A stretch of 64,000 nt of DNA from Segatella buccae ATCC 33574 (GCF_000184945.1 NZ_GL586311.1:1268428-1332427), one strand, 5' to 3'; shown: positions 9,766 through 26,770, numbered from the stretch's first letter. The notes: generated by a model not told the origin, from the letters alone. Numbers and translations are program-made.

Positions 9766-9846
9766 CACACCGGCCATTCCGTGGCCCCCCAAGGAAAGCG
9801 GAGGACACCGGTCAGAAAACCCTAAAACCACAATCAAAAACAATTC

Positions 9847-17663
<7,817 letters not shown>

Positions 17664-18119
17664 TTAAGTTTTTTTCCCATATTCAAAATCCTTTAACGAG
17701 TAAATGTAATAGTATTTCCCACCATTAAATAATATCATGATACTTTTATTAAAATATCCACTATTTGTATACGGTTTATACTCTACAATAATAGCCAGTT
17801 CTTGGTTAGACCCAATTAGATTCTTTGAAAATGTAGCCTTAATACAACTACATCGATTTACAATATCACTGATATATAAACGCTCTTTACTTTTATTTTT
17901 TAATCTTATATTAAAGATAAACACTCCTCGTTTTTTAGAATACTTCTTAAAGCTATTAACGGAATTAAATTCAACAAAACTTGCATATCTCTGATGCATT
18001 ATCTTATCCGAAATCACTGCATTAACATTCACCTTTTTGAGGCTATGAAAAGCATATCCATGCAAAGATTGCAAAATCACGAGTAGGATAATGAGAGTAT
18101 ATCTATAGTGATTTTTCAT
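17664..18119 (-). CDS. DUF1573-like secreted protein
   Basis: This 151-aa protein opens with a hydrophobic signal (LIILLVILQSLHGYAFH). The body fits the DUF1573 pattern common in Bacteroidota: a conserved FxFxxKNKSKERLYIS strand, then IVNRCSCIKATFSKNLIGSNQ with the typical Cys-x-Cys, then a strand like IIVEYKPYTNSGYFNKSIMI. DUF1573 domains are periplasmic or surface beta-sandwich domains of unknown role. The gene is AT-rich compared with the GC-rich glycosidase genes on either side, as are the next two genes, which suggests a transferred cassette. A strong hairpin separates it from the gene upstream (18142-18178), so it may have its own promoter. Function unknown. Confidence 0.7.
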   Translation of the reverse strand: MKNHYRYTLIILLVILQSLHGYAFHSLKKVNVNAVISDKIMHQRYASFVEFNSVNSFKKYSKKRGVFIFNIRLKNKSKERLYISDIVNRCSCIKATFSKNLIGSNQELAIIVEYKPYTNSGYFNKSIMILFNGGKYYYIYSLKDFEYGKKT

Positions 18120-18141
18120 TTAAAACCAATGGGGGATTAAT

Positions 18142-18178
18142 AAAAAAATGGGAGATAAGTTTTATCCCCCATTTTTTT
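18142..18178. terminator. bidirectional-looking terminator hairpin
   Basis: The stem aaaaaaatggg-gataa pairs with ttatc-cccattttttt around a short loop, with A and T tracts on both sides. It lies between two minus-strand genes (76-aa and DUF1573-like). Confidence 0.75.
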
Positions 18179-18187
18179 ATTCGTTAC

Positions 18188-18418
18188 TTAGACTATAAAA
18201 AAGAAATAGGTCAAATCCAGCATGATGAAAATAACACAAAAATATTTCTCGTACTTTACCTTAAAGTAATATCGTTTAAATAGCATATAAAATTCAAATA
18301 TCAAAGCAACCAACATCAATATGATGCCAATATATTTGGTAGCTTGAGAATCCAAAGAATATGCCATTGTAATTAAGAAAAAGGCGAGAATATTCAAAAA
18401 CGAGATATTATAATACAT
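18188..18418 (-). CDS. small membrane protein with three predicted helices
   Basis: The 76-aa product is almost entirely hydrophobic: helices at about 5-20, 28-47 and 57-75, with a basic loop (FKRYYFKVKYEKY) between the last two. Its ATG comes one base after the stop codon of the upstream lipoprotein gene, so the two are translationally coupled. Codon use is AT-rich like its neighbours. I do not recognise the family. A tiny multi-span membrane protein coupled to a lipoprotein with a hydrophobic, Gly-rich tail could be a partner or protective protein, but nothing in the sequence proves this. Confidence 0.6.
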   Translation of the reverse strand: MYYNISFLNILAFFLITMAYSLDSQATKYIGIILMLVALIFEFYMLFKRYYFKVKYEKYFCVIFIMLDLTYFFFIV

Positions 18419-18419
18419 T

Positions 18420-19073
18420 TTACCTCCTTCGACTTCTTAAACATTTTTCATAATCATAGATGGCCCATGCAACACCTACGCAACCCAAGGTTCTCCCTAC
18501 AACAGCCACTCCCAACTGCAGCGCTGTTCGTGCTGTAATTAGACCGGCTGTGCCAGTTATATAACCAAATGCTCCTGAAAATGCGTCAAATCCTATTGCA
18601 GCAGTCATGCAACTTGTTAAATCATCTATTGAATATCTCCCTATTGCATATTCAGAACTTATTTCTTTATCTTCCCTTTTTGCACATTCATCCGCTAGGA
18701 AAGCAAATTGTGCCAACTGCGTCTCATCCATATCTTTAATTTGCATAAGTTCTGTTGATTTTACCTCCAACTTTCCTGCTTCAGAAAGAGCTATAAGTTC
18801 ATCTCTTATCTGTACACCTTCTTCAACCAATGGCGCAAGGATTTGTTTAGCTCTTAATTCCATAGCATCATCTCCCAACTCTGCACGAGTCTGAACTTGG
18901 GTATTAAAAAGCTCATCTAACTCGTTATATACACTTTGAGAAAGGGGAGCAGACGCATCAAGTTTAATTGCAATTTTATCGGTAGAATCCAATCCATTTT
19001 CGGTTATTGAATCTTGACTGCAACTTACCAAACCAAATGTTCCAACTAACAATAGCGTTACATACTGTTTCAT
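18420..19073 (-). CDS. lipoprotein with a Gly-rich hydrophobic C-terminal domain, unknown function
   Basis: This 217-aa protein has a lipobox (LVSCSQDS, lipidated Cys at residue 19). Residues about 25-135 are acidic and helical. The last 65 residues (from SCMTAAIGFDAFSGAFG) change character completely: hydrophobic, rich in Gly, Ala and Thr, with three Cys (in SCMTAA, LGCVG and YEKCL) and a basic end, CLRSRRR. That tail recalls small-peptide bacteriocin domains cleaved from larger precursors, but I cannot assign a family. A matching promoter (TTTG, 20 bp, TATATTTA) lies upstream at 19124-19155. The gene heads the AT-rich minus-strand cassette. Confidence 0.65.
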   Translation of the reverse strand: MKQYVTLLLVGTFGLVSCSQDSITENGLDSTDKIAIKLDASAPLSQSVYNELDELFNTQVQTRAELGDDAMELRAKQILAPLVEEGVQIRDELIALSEAGKLEVKSTELMQIKDMDETQLAQFAFLADECAKREDKEISSEYAIGRYSIDDLTSCMTAAIGFDAFSGAFGYITGTAGLITARTALQLGVAVVGRTLGCVGVAWAIYDYEKCLRSRRR

Positions 19074-19123
19074 AGTTTAAAAACTTTTAATTGTTTATAT
19101 TCACGCTAATTAAGATTCGGAAG

Positions 19124-19155
19124 TAAATATAACGCATTATTTCCAATATTACAAA
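19124..19155 (-). promoter_or_regulatory. promoter of the AT-rich lipoprotein gene
   Basis: Read on the minus strand, TTTG (19155-19152) is followed after 20 bp by TATATTTA (19131-19124), close to the Bacteroidota -33/-7 consensus TTTG/TAnnTTTG. The ATG is about 50 bases further on. Confidence 0.5.
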
Positions 19156-19936
<781 letters not shown>

Positions 19937-20090
19937 AACAGGTGGGCGAGTAGAGAAGGTAAGTGTCAACATATCGGTTCTTACACATAGGCGAACCTGC
20001 AAGTACGTCTGTTGCTTCGTCAATTTGTCTTTCTGTCGAGACTGTTGTGTTTAAGCCGGTCAACAAGTATAATAGCCCCCAAATAAAAAT

Positions 20091-20132
20091 GCGGCAAGAC
20101 ATCTGAGAAGATATGTCTTGCCGCGTTTTTTT
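20091..20132. terminator. strong intrinsic terminator
   Basis: A 12-bp stem gcggcaagacat / atgtcttgccgc (20091-20102, 20113-20124) is followed by a T run to 20132 on the + strand, and by TTTTTA on the minus strand (20085-20089). It can end the minus-strand lipoprotein gene at 20203 and any + strand transcript from the GH2 fragment. Confidence 0.8.
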
Positions 20133-20202
20133 AGCTCTGAGTCGGACTTTCAGCCCACCGAAATCATGGGTGAAGTCACGGCAATGTGCTGGAAGGGGCG
20201 TG

Positions 20203-20934
20203 TCATTTGGCCGCGAAGGTGACGCTGACGACTGTACCGCCCGCAGACGACTGGTAGTTCCACACCTGTGACAGACCGGCTTTGTTGGCCAGTTCCACAT
20301 AGGCAGCCACGTTTTCGTCGATGAGGATGTTCTTCTCGATATAGGCTTTTACTTCTTTTGCAGTGAGTTTACGATCGTAGTATTTGGCATCGATGATGAG
20401 TGGAAAGACGATTTGTTTTTCATCTATGGTCATCACGCCCAGAGAGTTATAGTCATCGAGGGCCACGGGAGCTGCAATGTTGGCAAAGGCCACGCGCTCT
20501 TTCAGTTCGGTGAGTGGCGAGGGGTCGGCTCCGAGCAGCGATGCCACCTCAGTGGGATCAGTCTCTACGGCAACGGTCTTGCCTGAAGTACGGCCCTTGA
20601 AGTTGAATTTCAGGCCGGTCTTACTCTCCACAATGGTCTGCGCCAGGTCTTTCAGGATTCCTTTCTGGCCATAGAAGAAGGTGGTGAGTGCTTTGCCCAA
20701 CTCGCCTTTCTGGGCCTCGATATTCTTCAGGGGCAGCGCATCTTCGTCTACATCGATGGTGAGATTGAGACTCTGGTCGAGACTGATGGCCGACACCTGT
20801 GCCCCTTCCATGAAATTCAGCGGCATGGCATTTTGCAAGGCCTGCACCTGCTCTTGCAGCGCACTCTTTTGTGAACACCCCGTCATGGCAAGCAGTGCCA
20901 TGAGCGACAACATTAAACTTGTAATTTTCTTCAT
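20203..20934 (-). CDS. lipoprotein of unknown function
   Basis: I chose the Met at 20934 because it starts a clean lipoprotein signal (MKKITSLMLSLMALLAMTGC), giving 243 aa; an ATG six codons upstream is less likely. The mature part begins SQKSALQEQVQALQNAMP and has alternating alpha/beta character without a motif I know. Its base composition matches the chromosome rather than the AT-rich cassette. It lies downstream of the GH36 gene (69 bp gap) in the same direction and upstream of a strong terminator, so the two may share a transcript. Role unknown; an outer-membrane or periplasmic location is expected. Confidence 0.7.
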   Translation of the reverse strand: MKKITSLMLSLMALLAMTGCSQKSALQEQVQALQNAMPLNFMEGAQVSAISLDQSLNLTIDVDEDALPLKNIEAQKGELGKALTTFFYGQKGILKDLAQTIVESKTGLKFNFKGRTSGKTVAVETDPTEVASLLGADPSPLTELKERVAFANIAAPVALDDYNSLGVMTIDEKQIVFPLIIDAKYYDRKLTAKEVKAYIEKNILIDENVAAYVELANKAGLSQVWNYQSSAGGTVVSVTFAAK

Positions 20935-21003
20935 ATTCTTTTTTGTTGGCATTTCTTTAATAACGGGCTTTTGTGCGGTTTATTGCAGCGAGGTGGGCGG
21001 AGC

Positions 21004-23202
21004 CTATTCGGCTTCCAACAACAGCACGCGGCTGGCCCATTCGGTCATCTTGCCCCACTCTACGCCATTGCGGTAGGGCATCTCCAACCCATGCTCCATG
21101 AGGAAACGGCCACTGTAGCTCTTGCCCTCACAGTAGAGCGGATTGAGGTCGATGCGATTGAGCTCCGTCACTCGATACATCTTGTCGGGTTGCAGCCCTG
21201 CCATCTTCACGCGTGGGAGATGCTCGTTTTGGAACGATTCTGTTTTCCACCAGTAGAACACAGCCTTGGCTTTGGCATCGTCCACATACATCATCGAGGC
21301 CAGTCCGAGCCGGTCGTAGGGCGAGATGAGGCGATAGATGTTGCCAAACTGCACCACGGGCCGAATGCGCTTATAGTCGGCGATAGCTTTCCGGCACTGT
21401 TCCTTCTCCTCATCGGTCATGTTTTTGGGTTGGATTTCCATGCCCAGACGGCCGCTCATGGCCACATCGATGCGGTATTTCAGCGAGGTGGTGCGGAATA
21501 CCGTGTGATTGGGAGTGGCCGAAATGTGGCTGGCCATGGCGATGGCGGGGAAGAAATAGCTCGTTCCCCACTGCATATAGATGCGCTGCAAGGCATCCGT
21601 GTTGTCGGAAACCCAAAATTCGTCAAACCAAGGGAGCACTCCCCAGTTGGCTCTTCCGCCACCACTGGCACACGCCTGAATCACCAAGTCGGGGTATTTT
21701 TGCCGGATGCGCTCGCACACCTTGGCCAGCCCACGGTGATATTCGATGTAAAGATGGCTCTGGTCGGCCATCGGCAGCCATTGCGAACCGTGGTTCATGA
21801 TAGGCATGTTGGCATCCCATTTGATATAGGCTATCTCGGGATACTTCGTCATCAGGTTGTCCACCACACCGAACACAAAGTCCTGCACCTTCGGATTGCC
21901 CATGTCGAGCACCACCTGCGTACCACCTCGCCCGAGCACAGCGTTGCGGCGTGGAGCCTTGATGATCCAGTCGGGATGCTTCTCGTAGAGTTCGCTCACC
22001 GTGTTGCTCATCTCCGGCTCTATCCAGATGCCGAATTTCACCCCATTCTTGCGGGCATCGCGTAGCAGGCCTTCGATGCCGTCGGGCAGCTTTTGTTTGT
22101 CCACCACCCAGTCGCCGAGCGACGAGTTGTCGGTCTTTCGGGGATATTTGTCCCCAAACCAACCGTCGTCCATCACGAAGAGTTCGCCACCCATAGAGGC
22201 GATGTCGGCCATCATGCGATCCATGCCCTGCTGGTTGATGTCGAAATAGACACCTTCCCACGAGTTGAGCAGAATGTCTCGCTCTTGCTCACCGTGCATC
22301 AGCTGATATTTCCGCCCCCATTTGTGGAAGTTGCGCGAGGCTCCGCTCAGTCCCTCCCGGCTGTAGGTGAGAGCCAGGACGGGAGTCTTGAAGGTCTCGC
22401 CTTTCTTTAGATGATATTCGGAGTTGTCCTCGTTGATGCCGGCCATGAAGTAATGATACTCCGTGTCATCGGTGATGACGCGCAGACGGTAGTTGCCACT
22501 GTAGCAGAGGGCGGTCCCAATGACATCGCCGCTGTTCTCCCGCGCTTTGCCGTCGAGCGAAAACATCATCTCGGCATGGTCAGTGTGAGAGTTGCGGGTG
22601 CCGTCGTTGTTGCTCACCACAAGCTGGCCCGGTTTGAGTGCCTCTTCCGTCACACGGGCCTCGTTGGCCCACGAGCCCGAGAGATGGCTCACCCGGACAT
22701 CGCCCCGTCGGATGGGCAGATTGGCCGAGGCAAAGCGTGTGAGTGTCACGTTTCCCTTTTCCCGGTTGGTTATTTCTGTCCACATCTCTATCATGTCTAC
22801 ATCGTTGTAGGCCCGATATTTCAAATCCACGACTATCGGATACATCGGATCCTTCAAGTGAATGGTCGTGACAGCGGCATTGCGCTCCTGCTGCACATCC
22901 ACACCCGTGGCCACAAGGTCGGTGGAAAGGTTGCCGTCGGCATGGCGCATGGCCAGTGCCGCCTCGGCCGGCGTGTTGAGTCCGTAGGCCGGATAGACCT
23001 CCATGCGCCCGCCTGTGGGAACAGGCAAGGTGGGCAGGTCGGCATCGGCCAGCCGCGATCCGAAGTAGACATACTGCGGATGCCGGCCGTTTTCGGCATT
23101 CATCACCAAAGAGAGGTGCTGCGTCTCGACTTTCACCATTCGGGCGGAAAGACCGAGCGAACAAGCCAAAAGCAGACCGACAAGTAAGATTTTTTGCTTC
23201 AT
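21004..23202 (-). CDS. GH36 alpha-galactosidase
   Basis: The 732-aa secreted enzyme has a signal peptide (MKQKILLVGLLLACSLGLSA). An N-terminal beta-supersandwich is followed by the GH36 barrel: NSWEGVYFDIN, FVMDDGWFG, FGIWIEPEM, YIKWDANMP (Asp463, nucleophile), CASGGGRANWGVLPW and VSDNTDALQR (Asp533, acid/base), all in family order and spacing. The C-terminal beta domain ends the protein. Expected reaction: hydrolysis of terminal alpha-1,6-linked galactose in the periplasm, for example raffinose-type sugars or galactomannan. A -7-like element TATTTTTG lies 30 bases upstream. It is outside the two + strand operons and may serve a separate substrate. Confidence 0.92.
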   Translation of the reverse strand: MKQKILLVGLLLACSLGLSARMVKVETQHLSLVMNAENGRHPQYVYFGSRLADADLPTLPVPTGGRMEVYPAYGLNTPAEAALAMRHADGNLSTDLVATGVDVQQERNAAVTTIHLKDPMYPIVVDLKYRAYNDVDMIEMWTEITNREKGNVTLTRFASANLPIRRGDVRVSHLSGSWANEARVTEEALKPGQLVVSNNDGTRNSHTDHAEMMFSLDGKARENSGDVIGTALCYSGNYRLRVITDDTEYHYFMAGINEDNSEYHLKKGETFKTPVLALTYSREGLSGASRNFHKWGRKYQLMHGEQERDILLNSWEGVYFDINQQGMDRMMADIASMGGELFVMDDGWFGDKYPRKTDNSSLGDWVVDKQKLPDGIEGLLRDARKNGVKFGIWIEPEMSNTVSELYEKHPDWIIKAPRRNAVLGRGGTQVVLDMGNPKVQDFVFGVVDNLMTKYPEIAYIKWDANMPIMNHGSQWLPMADQSHLYIEYHRGLAKVCERIRQKYPDLVIQACASGGGRANWGVLPWFDEFWVSDNTDALQRIYMQWGTSYFFPAIAMASHISATPNHTVFRTTSLKYRIDVAMSGRLGMEIQPKNMTDEEKEQCRKAIADYKRIRPVVQFGNIYRLISPYDRLGLASMMYVDDAKAKAVFYWWKTESFQNEHLPRVKMAGLQPDKMYRVTELNRIDLNPLYCEGKSYSGRFLMEHGLEMPYRNGVEWGKMTEWASRVLLLEAE

Positions 23203-23231
23203 GATAATATGGTTGGTAATAGTTTGTAAGG

Positions 23232-23239
23232 CAAAAATA
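23232..23239 (-). promoter_or_regulatory. -7 element upstream of the GH36 gene
   Basis: TATTTTTG on the minus strand matches TAnnTTTG, about 30 bases before the ATG. No well-spaced -33 TTTG is apparent. Confidence 0.4.
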
Positions 23240-23372
23240 CAAAATTCTTTCTTTTGATGCCACTTTTCAAGATGAAAAAACAGGCCTGCAACAGATTATG
23301 CAAAACATTGGATAAAAAAGTATCAAGCAACAGTAACAATGACAGTTACCCTGCAGAAAGATTGTCTGAAGC

Positions 23373-24116
23373 TTAACGCAGCAAACTCTCATAATACTTC
23401 AAAACAGAAATTGCAGGTTGTTTAAACATGATAATAGGATCGATAAAATAAAGTGTATCCCCATCAAACAGCACATTATCTCCCTCTGCCGACACGTCTG
23501 TTATGGCGATATAATCGTTTGCGTAATAATATCGATTCTCCAACTCCAACCCAAGGCCATGCATCAGGTAATTATCAATAGCCTTTTGATTTGGAGTCAT
23601 ATACTTGTCTGTGAGATATTATTGACCAAGAATGATTCTTACACCATCAACATCCTCACCGATTCCTCTAAACTCATAGCGTGTAGACGGAAACAAAATA
23701 TTATGAATCAGATGTTCATAAATGACATCTTGTGCATGGAGATGCTTGATTGCAGCCTTAGCAAAGGGGTTACGAATCTTTGTAATCACCTGCTCTTCTG
23801 CATCAAGATAGACAATGCTTTCACCGGAAGGCAGTTTTTTACGCTCTCCAAACACTGCCCATTTTTCTTTTGGCACATACAGCCCGTGTGCCTTTGCGAC
23901 GCTTACAAGACACCTGCTTTCAGCCTCTTGCGCTGCAACTCCCGTGCTTTGCTCGTAATTTCCATATTGTTCAGCGGATAACCCAGTCTCAAACACTCCA
24001 ATATTGCTTCTGTCGCTATCTGCCTGAGATTCTGATTCAAGCTCTGCACATATTTCAAAGCGTTTTGCCCGTTTTTTAAAGATAGCATCGATAATTGTTC
24101 GTCCATACCTTTTCAT
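23373..24116 (-). pseudogene. polyvalent-protein-kinase-like gene interrupted by an in-frame stop
   Basis: Two open segments (24116-23619 and 23600-23373) lie in the same frame, separated by one TAA at 23619-23621 and six sense codons (YLTDKY). Joined, they read ESIVYLDAEEQVITKI, then NILFPSTRYEFRGIGE, then YIAITDVSAEGDNVLFDGDTLYFIDPI. This is the order of motifs in the kinase-like domains found in conjugative elements of Bacteroidota (ESIVYLD, FPETRYxFxGF, a DxxPxNVL-like loop, a final DxEI-like strand). The first 70 codons of the frame overlap the 67-aa gene and are probably not coding; a GTG at 23876 could be the start. A nonsense mutation is the simplest reading. Confidence 0.6.
23903..24106 (-). 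CDS. small hypothetical protein (67 aa)
   Basis: The reading MDEQLSMLSLKNGQNALKYV... to ...ARELQRKRLKAGVL looks like a real helical protein, unlike the overlapping frame. An aaaagg Shine-Dalgarno-like stretch sits just before its ATG. It ends immediately before the kinase-like domain, in a different frame, so it is either a separate gene coupled to it or the N-terminal half of one protein broken by a frameshift. Family not recognised; the AT-rich context and neighbours suggest mobile-element origin. Confidence 0.5.
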   Translation of the reverse strand: MDEQLSMLSLKNGQNALKYVQSLNQNLRQIATEAILECLRLGYPLNNMEITSKARELQRKRLKAGVL

Positions 24117-24119
24117 TGG

Positions 24120-24260
24120 TTATAACTTTAGCCCTTCAAAAAATGTTCCCATAGTGGCAGATGTTTTCATCATGCCGTATTTACAGTATACACACCTGCC
24201 ACTATCAAAGAACATCATCTTAAACACTTGTCGGCATTCGCGACAAGCAAATCTGTACAA
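24120..24260 (-). CDS. very small zinc-ribbon-like protein, possibly a remnant
   Basis: On the minus strand a 46-residue reading opens at a TTG codon right after a TGA: YRFACRECRQVFKMMFFDSG, then RCVYCKYGMMKTS, ending EGLKL and stop at 24120. Two Cys-x-x-Cys pairs 15-17 residues apart form a zinc-ribbon pattern. It stops 14 bases before the 67-aa gene. There is no ATG in a good place, so the gene may have lost its start or may use TTG. Confidence 0.4.
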   Translation of the reverse strand: MYRFACRECRQVFKMMFFDSGRCVYCKYGMMKTSATMGTFFEGLKL

Positions 24261-24288
24261 TCAAACAAATTTGCGAGATTGAACACCC

Positions 24289-25500
24289 TTACCCCATCTT
24301 TTCTTCCAGCCTCCGGCGTATCTCGGCAATGAAATCGGCTGAGTTCACCGCTTTGGCTTCCACGCCTTCCATCAGTCCCACGAGGTCTTTCGTGGCGATG
24401 CCTGCATTGAGTGTGTCGAGGCAGGCGGCTTCCAGACGGTCACTAAACTGCACAAGGGCCTCGTTGCCATCGAGTTGGCCGCGCTTGCGCAAGGCTCCGC
24501 TCCAAGCGAAAATCGTTGCCATGGGGTTGGTGGATGTCTCCTCTCCCTTGAGATATTTATAGTAGTGGCGGGTGACGGTGCCGTGGGCGGCCTCGTATTC
24601 ATACTTGCCGTCGGGGCTCACGAGCACGGAGGTCATCATGGCCAGACTGCCGAAAGCCGTGGAGAGCATATCGCTCATCACGTCACCGTCGTAGTTTTTG
24701 CAGGCCCAGATGAAGCCGCCTTTCGAGCGGATGACGCGGGCCACGGCGTCGTCGATGAGCGTATAGAAGTATTCGATGCCCAACCGGGAGAACGTCTCTT
24801 TGTAATCGCTCTCGTAAACTTCCTCGAAGATCTCGCGAAAACGCGCATCGTATTTCTTGGAGATGGTGTCTTTGGTGGCAAACCAGAGGTCTTGCCGGGT
24901 GTCGACGGCAAACTTGAAACAGCTGTGGGCAAAGGAGCGGATGGAGCGGTCGGTGTTGTGCATACCCTGAATCACTCCTCCACCATCGAACGTATGGATT
25001 TCCACCTCCTGCCGCTCGCCGCTCCGGCCTTCAAACACGAGCTTGGCCACTCCCGGTTCTTCGACTTGCAGCTCTACATTCTTGTACACATCGCCGTAGG
25101 CATGGCGGGCGATGGTGATAGGCTTCTCCCATGTCTTCACCACGGGACGGATGCTCGGGATGGTGATGGGGGCACGAAACACCGTACCGTCGAGGATGCT
25201 CCGAATGGTACCGTTGGGGCTTTTCCACATCTTGTGTAGCTTATATTCGTCCATGCGCTGGGCATTGGGGGTGATGGTGGCGCACTTCACGGCCACCCCA
25301 TGTCGCTTGGTGGCTTCGGCAGAGTCTATGGTTACTTGGTCGGCGGTCTTGTCGCGGTTGGGTAATCCGAGGTCGAAGTATTCGGCTTTGAGCTCGACAA
25401 AGGGAAATATCAGTTCGTCCTTGATCATCTTCCACAGGATGCGGGTCATCTCGTCACCGTCCATTTCCACGAGCGGAGTCGTCATCTTAATTTTTTCCAT
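24289..25500 (-). CDS. icd: NADP-dependent isocitrate dehydrogenase
   Basis: The 403-aa protein matches the eukaryotic-like (type II) NADP-IDH family along its whole length: VEMDGDEMTRILWKMIKDELI at the N-terminus, KSPNGTIRSILDGTVFRAPI (isocitrate-binding Ser and Arg), KTWEKPITIARHAYGD, a Lys/Asp metal and acid-base set in FIWACKNYDGDVMSDM, and AAHGTVTRHYYKY for NADP. It oxidises isocitrate to 2-oxoglutarate with NADP in the cytoplasm, feeding glutamate synthesis. A -7-like TAACTTTG lies about 30 bases upstream. It is a chromosomal housekeeping gene, which shows that the flanking repeats and cassettes lie in the chromosome rather than on a plasmid. Confidence 0.95.
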   Translation of the reverse strand: MEKIKMTTPLVEMDGDEMTRILWKMIKDELIFPFVELKAEYFDLGLPNRDKTADQVTIDSAEATKRHGVAVKCATITPNAQRMDEYKLHKMWKSPNGTIRSILDGTVFRAPITIPSIRPVVKTWEKPITIARHAYGDVYKNVELQVEEPGVAKLVFEGRSGERQEVEIHTFDGGGVIQGMHNTDRSIRSFAHSCFKFAVDTRQDLWFATKDTISKKYDARFREIFEEVYESDYKETFSRLGIEYFYTLIDDAVARVIRSKGGFIWACKNYDGDVMSDMLSTAFGSLAMMTSVLVSPDGKYEYEAAHGTVTRHYYKYLKGEETSTNPMATIFAWSGALRKRGQLDGNEALVQFSDRLEAACLDTLNAGIATKDLVGLMEGVEAKAVNSADFIAEIRRRLEEKMG

Positions 25501-25528
25501 ACGTATGTTTTCTTTGGTGTTGTGCCGA

Positions 25529-25536
25529 CAAAGTTA
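25529..25536 (-). promoter_or_regulatory. -7 element of icd
   Basis: TAACTTTG on the minus strand fits TAnnTTTG and lies about 30 bases upstream of the icd ATG. The nearest TTTG upstream is 23 bp away, slightly longer than usual. Confidence 0.5.
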
Positions 25537-25630
25537 ACAAAAAGATTCCATTTTTAAAGCAAAAATGGCCAATATCTTTCAAAAAGAAAACTGGGAGGAG
25601 GGGGAAAGGATTAAGAGTTAAGGAGAAAAC

Positions 25631-25765
25631 TTTTAGGAGTTAAGGAGTGAAAGGGAGTTAAAGGAGTTAAGACATCGGCTTCATAGCTTGAGTTGTACAA
25701 CAACTGCAAGAGAAAAACTATTGTCTTAACTCCTTTAACTCCCTTTCACTCCTTAACTCCTAAAA
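25631..25765. repeat. perfect 44-bp inverted repeat with 47-bp centre
   Basis: The left arm 25631-25674 and right arm 25722-25765 are exact reverse complements over 44 bp. The arms are built from units like ggagttaa and gaaaggga. The element lies between the OmpA-family gene and icd, both on the minus strand. A transcript would form a very stable hairpin. It could be a small non-autonomous element or a processing/termination structure. Confidence 0.85.
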
Positions 25766-25806
25766 AATCTCAAGGAATCTCCTAAAAAGTCCCGAGGGGA
25801 CGCCTT

Positions 25807-26661
25807 CTACTTGTCTTCCGGAGCCTTGTCGATCAGATCCATGAACTGGTCAAGCTTTGGCGTGATGATGATTTGGGTGCGACGGTTGCGCTGTTTGCCC
25901 AATTCGGTGGAGTTGGTGGCCACGGGATTATACTCTCCACGACCGCCGGCGGTGAGACGCTTGGGGTCTACGCCATAGCGGTTTTGCAGATACTGCACCA
26001 CCGAAGAGGCACGAAGGGCACTGAGATCCCAGTTGTTGCGGATGTTTTTCATCTTCGGACTGTCGGTGTTTACAGGCACATTGTCGGTGTTGCCCTCGAT
26101 GAGCACCTCATAGTCCTTATAGTCCATGATGATTTTGGCAATCTTGCTGAGAGTCTCTTCAGCGCGGTCGTTGATTTCATAGCTGCCACTCTTGTAGAGC
26201 ATGTTGTCGGCCAGAGAGATATAGACTACACCTTTCAGCACCTGCACATCCACTTCTTTCAATTCCTCCTTGCTCAGCGAGCGGGTCAGATTGTTGGTGA
26301 GCACCATGTTGAGTGAGTCGCTCTTGCTCTTCACCTCCACCAAGTGGCGGATGTATTGGTTGCTCTCGTTGATCTGATCCACGAGTTTGGAAATGTTGAT
26401 GTTGTTGGAGTTGGCGTTGACCAGACTCTTGTCGAGCATCTCCTGCAAAGAGGCATAGTCCCTCTTCTGCTGGGCGAGCTGGTCTTCGAGCGAAGCCACG
26501 CGTGCATTGGCAGCGGCCAACTGCTCCTTGGCATCCTGATAGTTGCCCGAGAGTTCTCTGTTCTCCAACCGGCAGTTCTCCAGTTCTTTTTTGCTTGCAC
26601 AGCTTGAAACCAGCAGCAGTCCGGCCATCAAACTGAGAGCTAACACGTTTCTTTTCATCAT
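25807..26661 (-). CDS. OmpA-family peptidoglycan-associated lipoprotein with coiled coil
   Basis: A promoter at 26740-26770 rules out the upstream ATG at 26769, so the start is 26661 (or the next codon, 26658). The protein (about 284 aa) has a lipobox (LLLVSSCASKK), a coiled coil at residues about 20-110 (ELENCRLENRELSGNYQDAK and on) and a C-terminal OmpA domain with VLIEGNTDNVPV, NWDLSALRASSVVQYL and GRGEYNPVATN. The OmpA domain binds peptidoglycan and would tether the outer membrane to the wall. It has its own promoter and is probably monocistronic, ending before the 44-bp inverted repeat. Confidence 0.9.
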   Translation of the reverse strand: MMKRNVLALSLMAGLLLVSSCASKKELENCRLENRELSGNYQDAKEQLAAANARVASLEDQLAQQKRDYASLQEMLDKSLVNANSNNINISKLVDQINESNQYIRHLVEVKSKSDSLNMVLTNNLTRSLSKEELKEVDVQVLKGVVYISLADNMLYKSGSYEINDRAEETLSKIAKIIMDYKDYEVLIEGNTDNVPVNTDSPKMKNIRNNWDLSALRASSVVQYLQNRYGVDPKRLTAGGRGEYNPVATNSTELGKQRNRRTQIIITPKLDQFMDLIDKAPEDK

Positions 26662-26739
26662 ATTCGGTTTTTGTCTTTTAGTTATTGATACTTTTCTTTC
26701 CTGCCTATATACCTTTATTATAAGGACATAGTATGACTG

Positions 26740-26770
26740 CAAAGTTATGATTAAGACGGAGAAAAACAAA
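26740..26770 (-). promoter_or_regulatory. promoter of the OmpA-family gene
   Basis: On the minus strand TTTG (26770-26767), 19 bp, then TAACTTTG (26747-26740): a full match to the Bacteroidota consensus. It leaves a leader of about 75 nt before the ATG. Confidence 0.75.

Noticed and set aside
20971..22065. 364-aa plus-strand open frame
   Set aside because: Antisense to the GH36 alpha-galactosidase, whose catalytic motifs are intact on the other strand.
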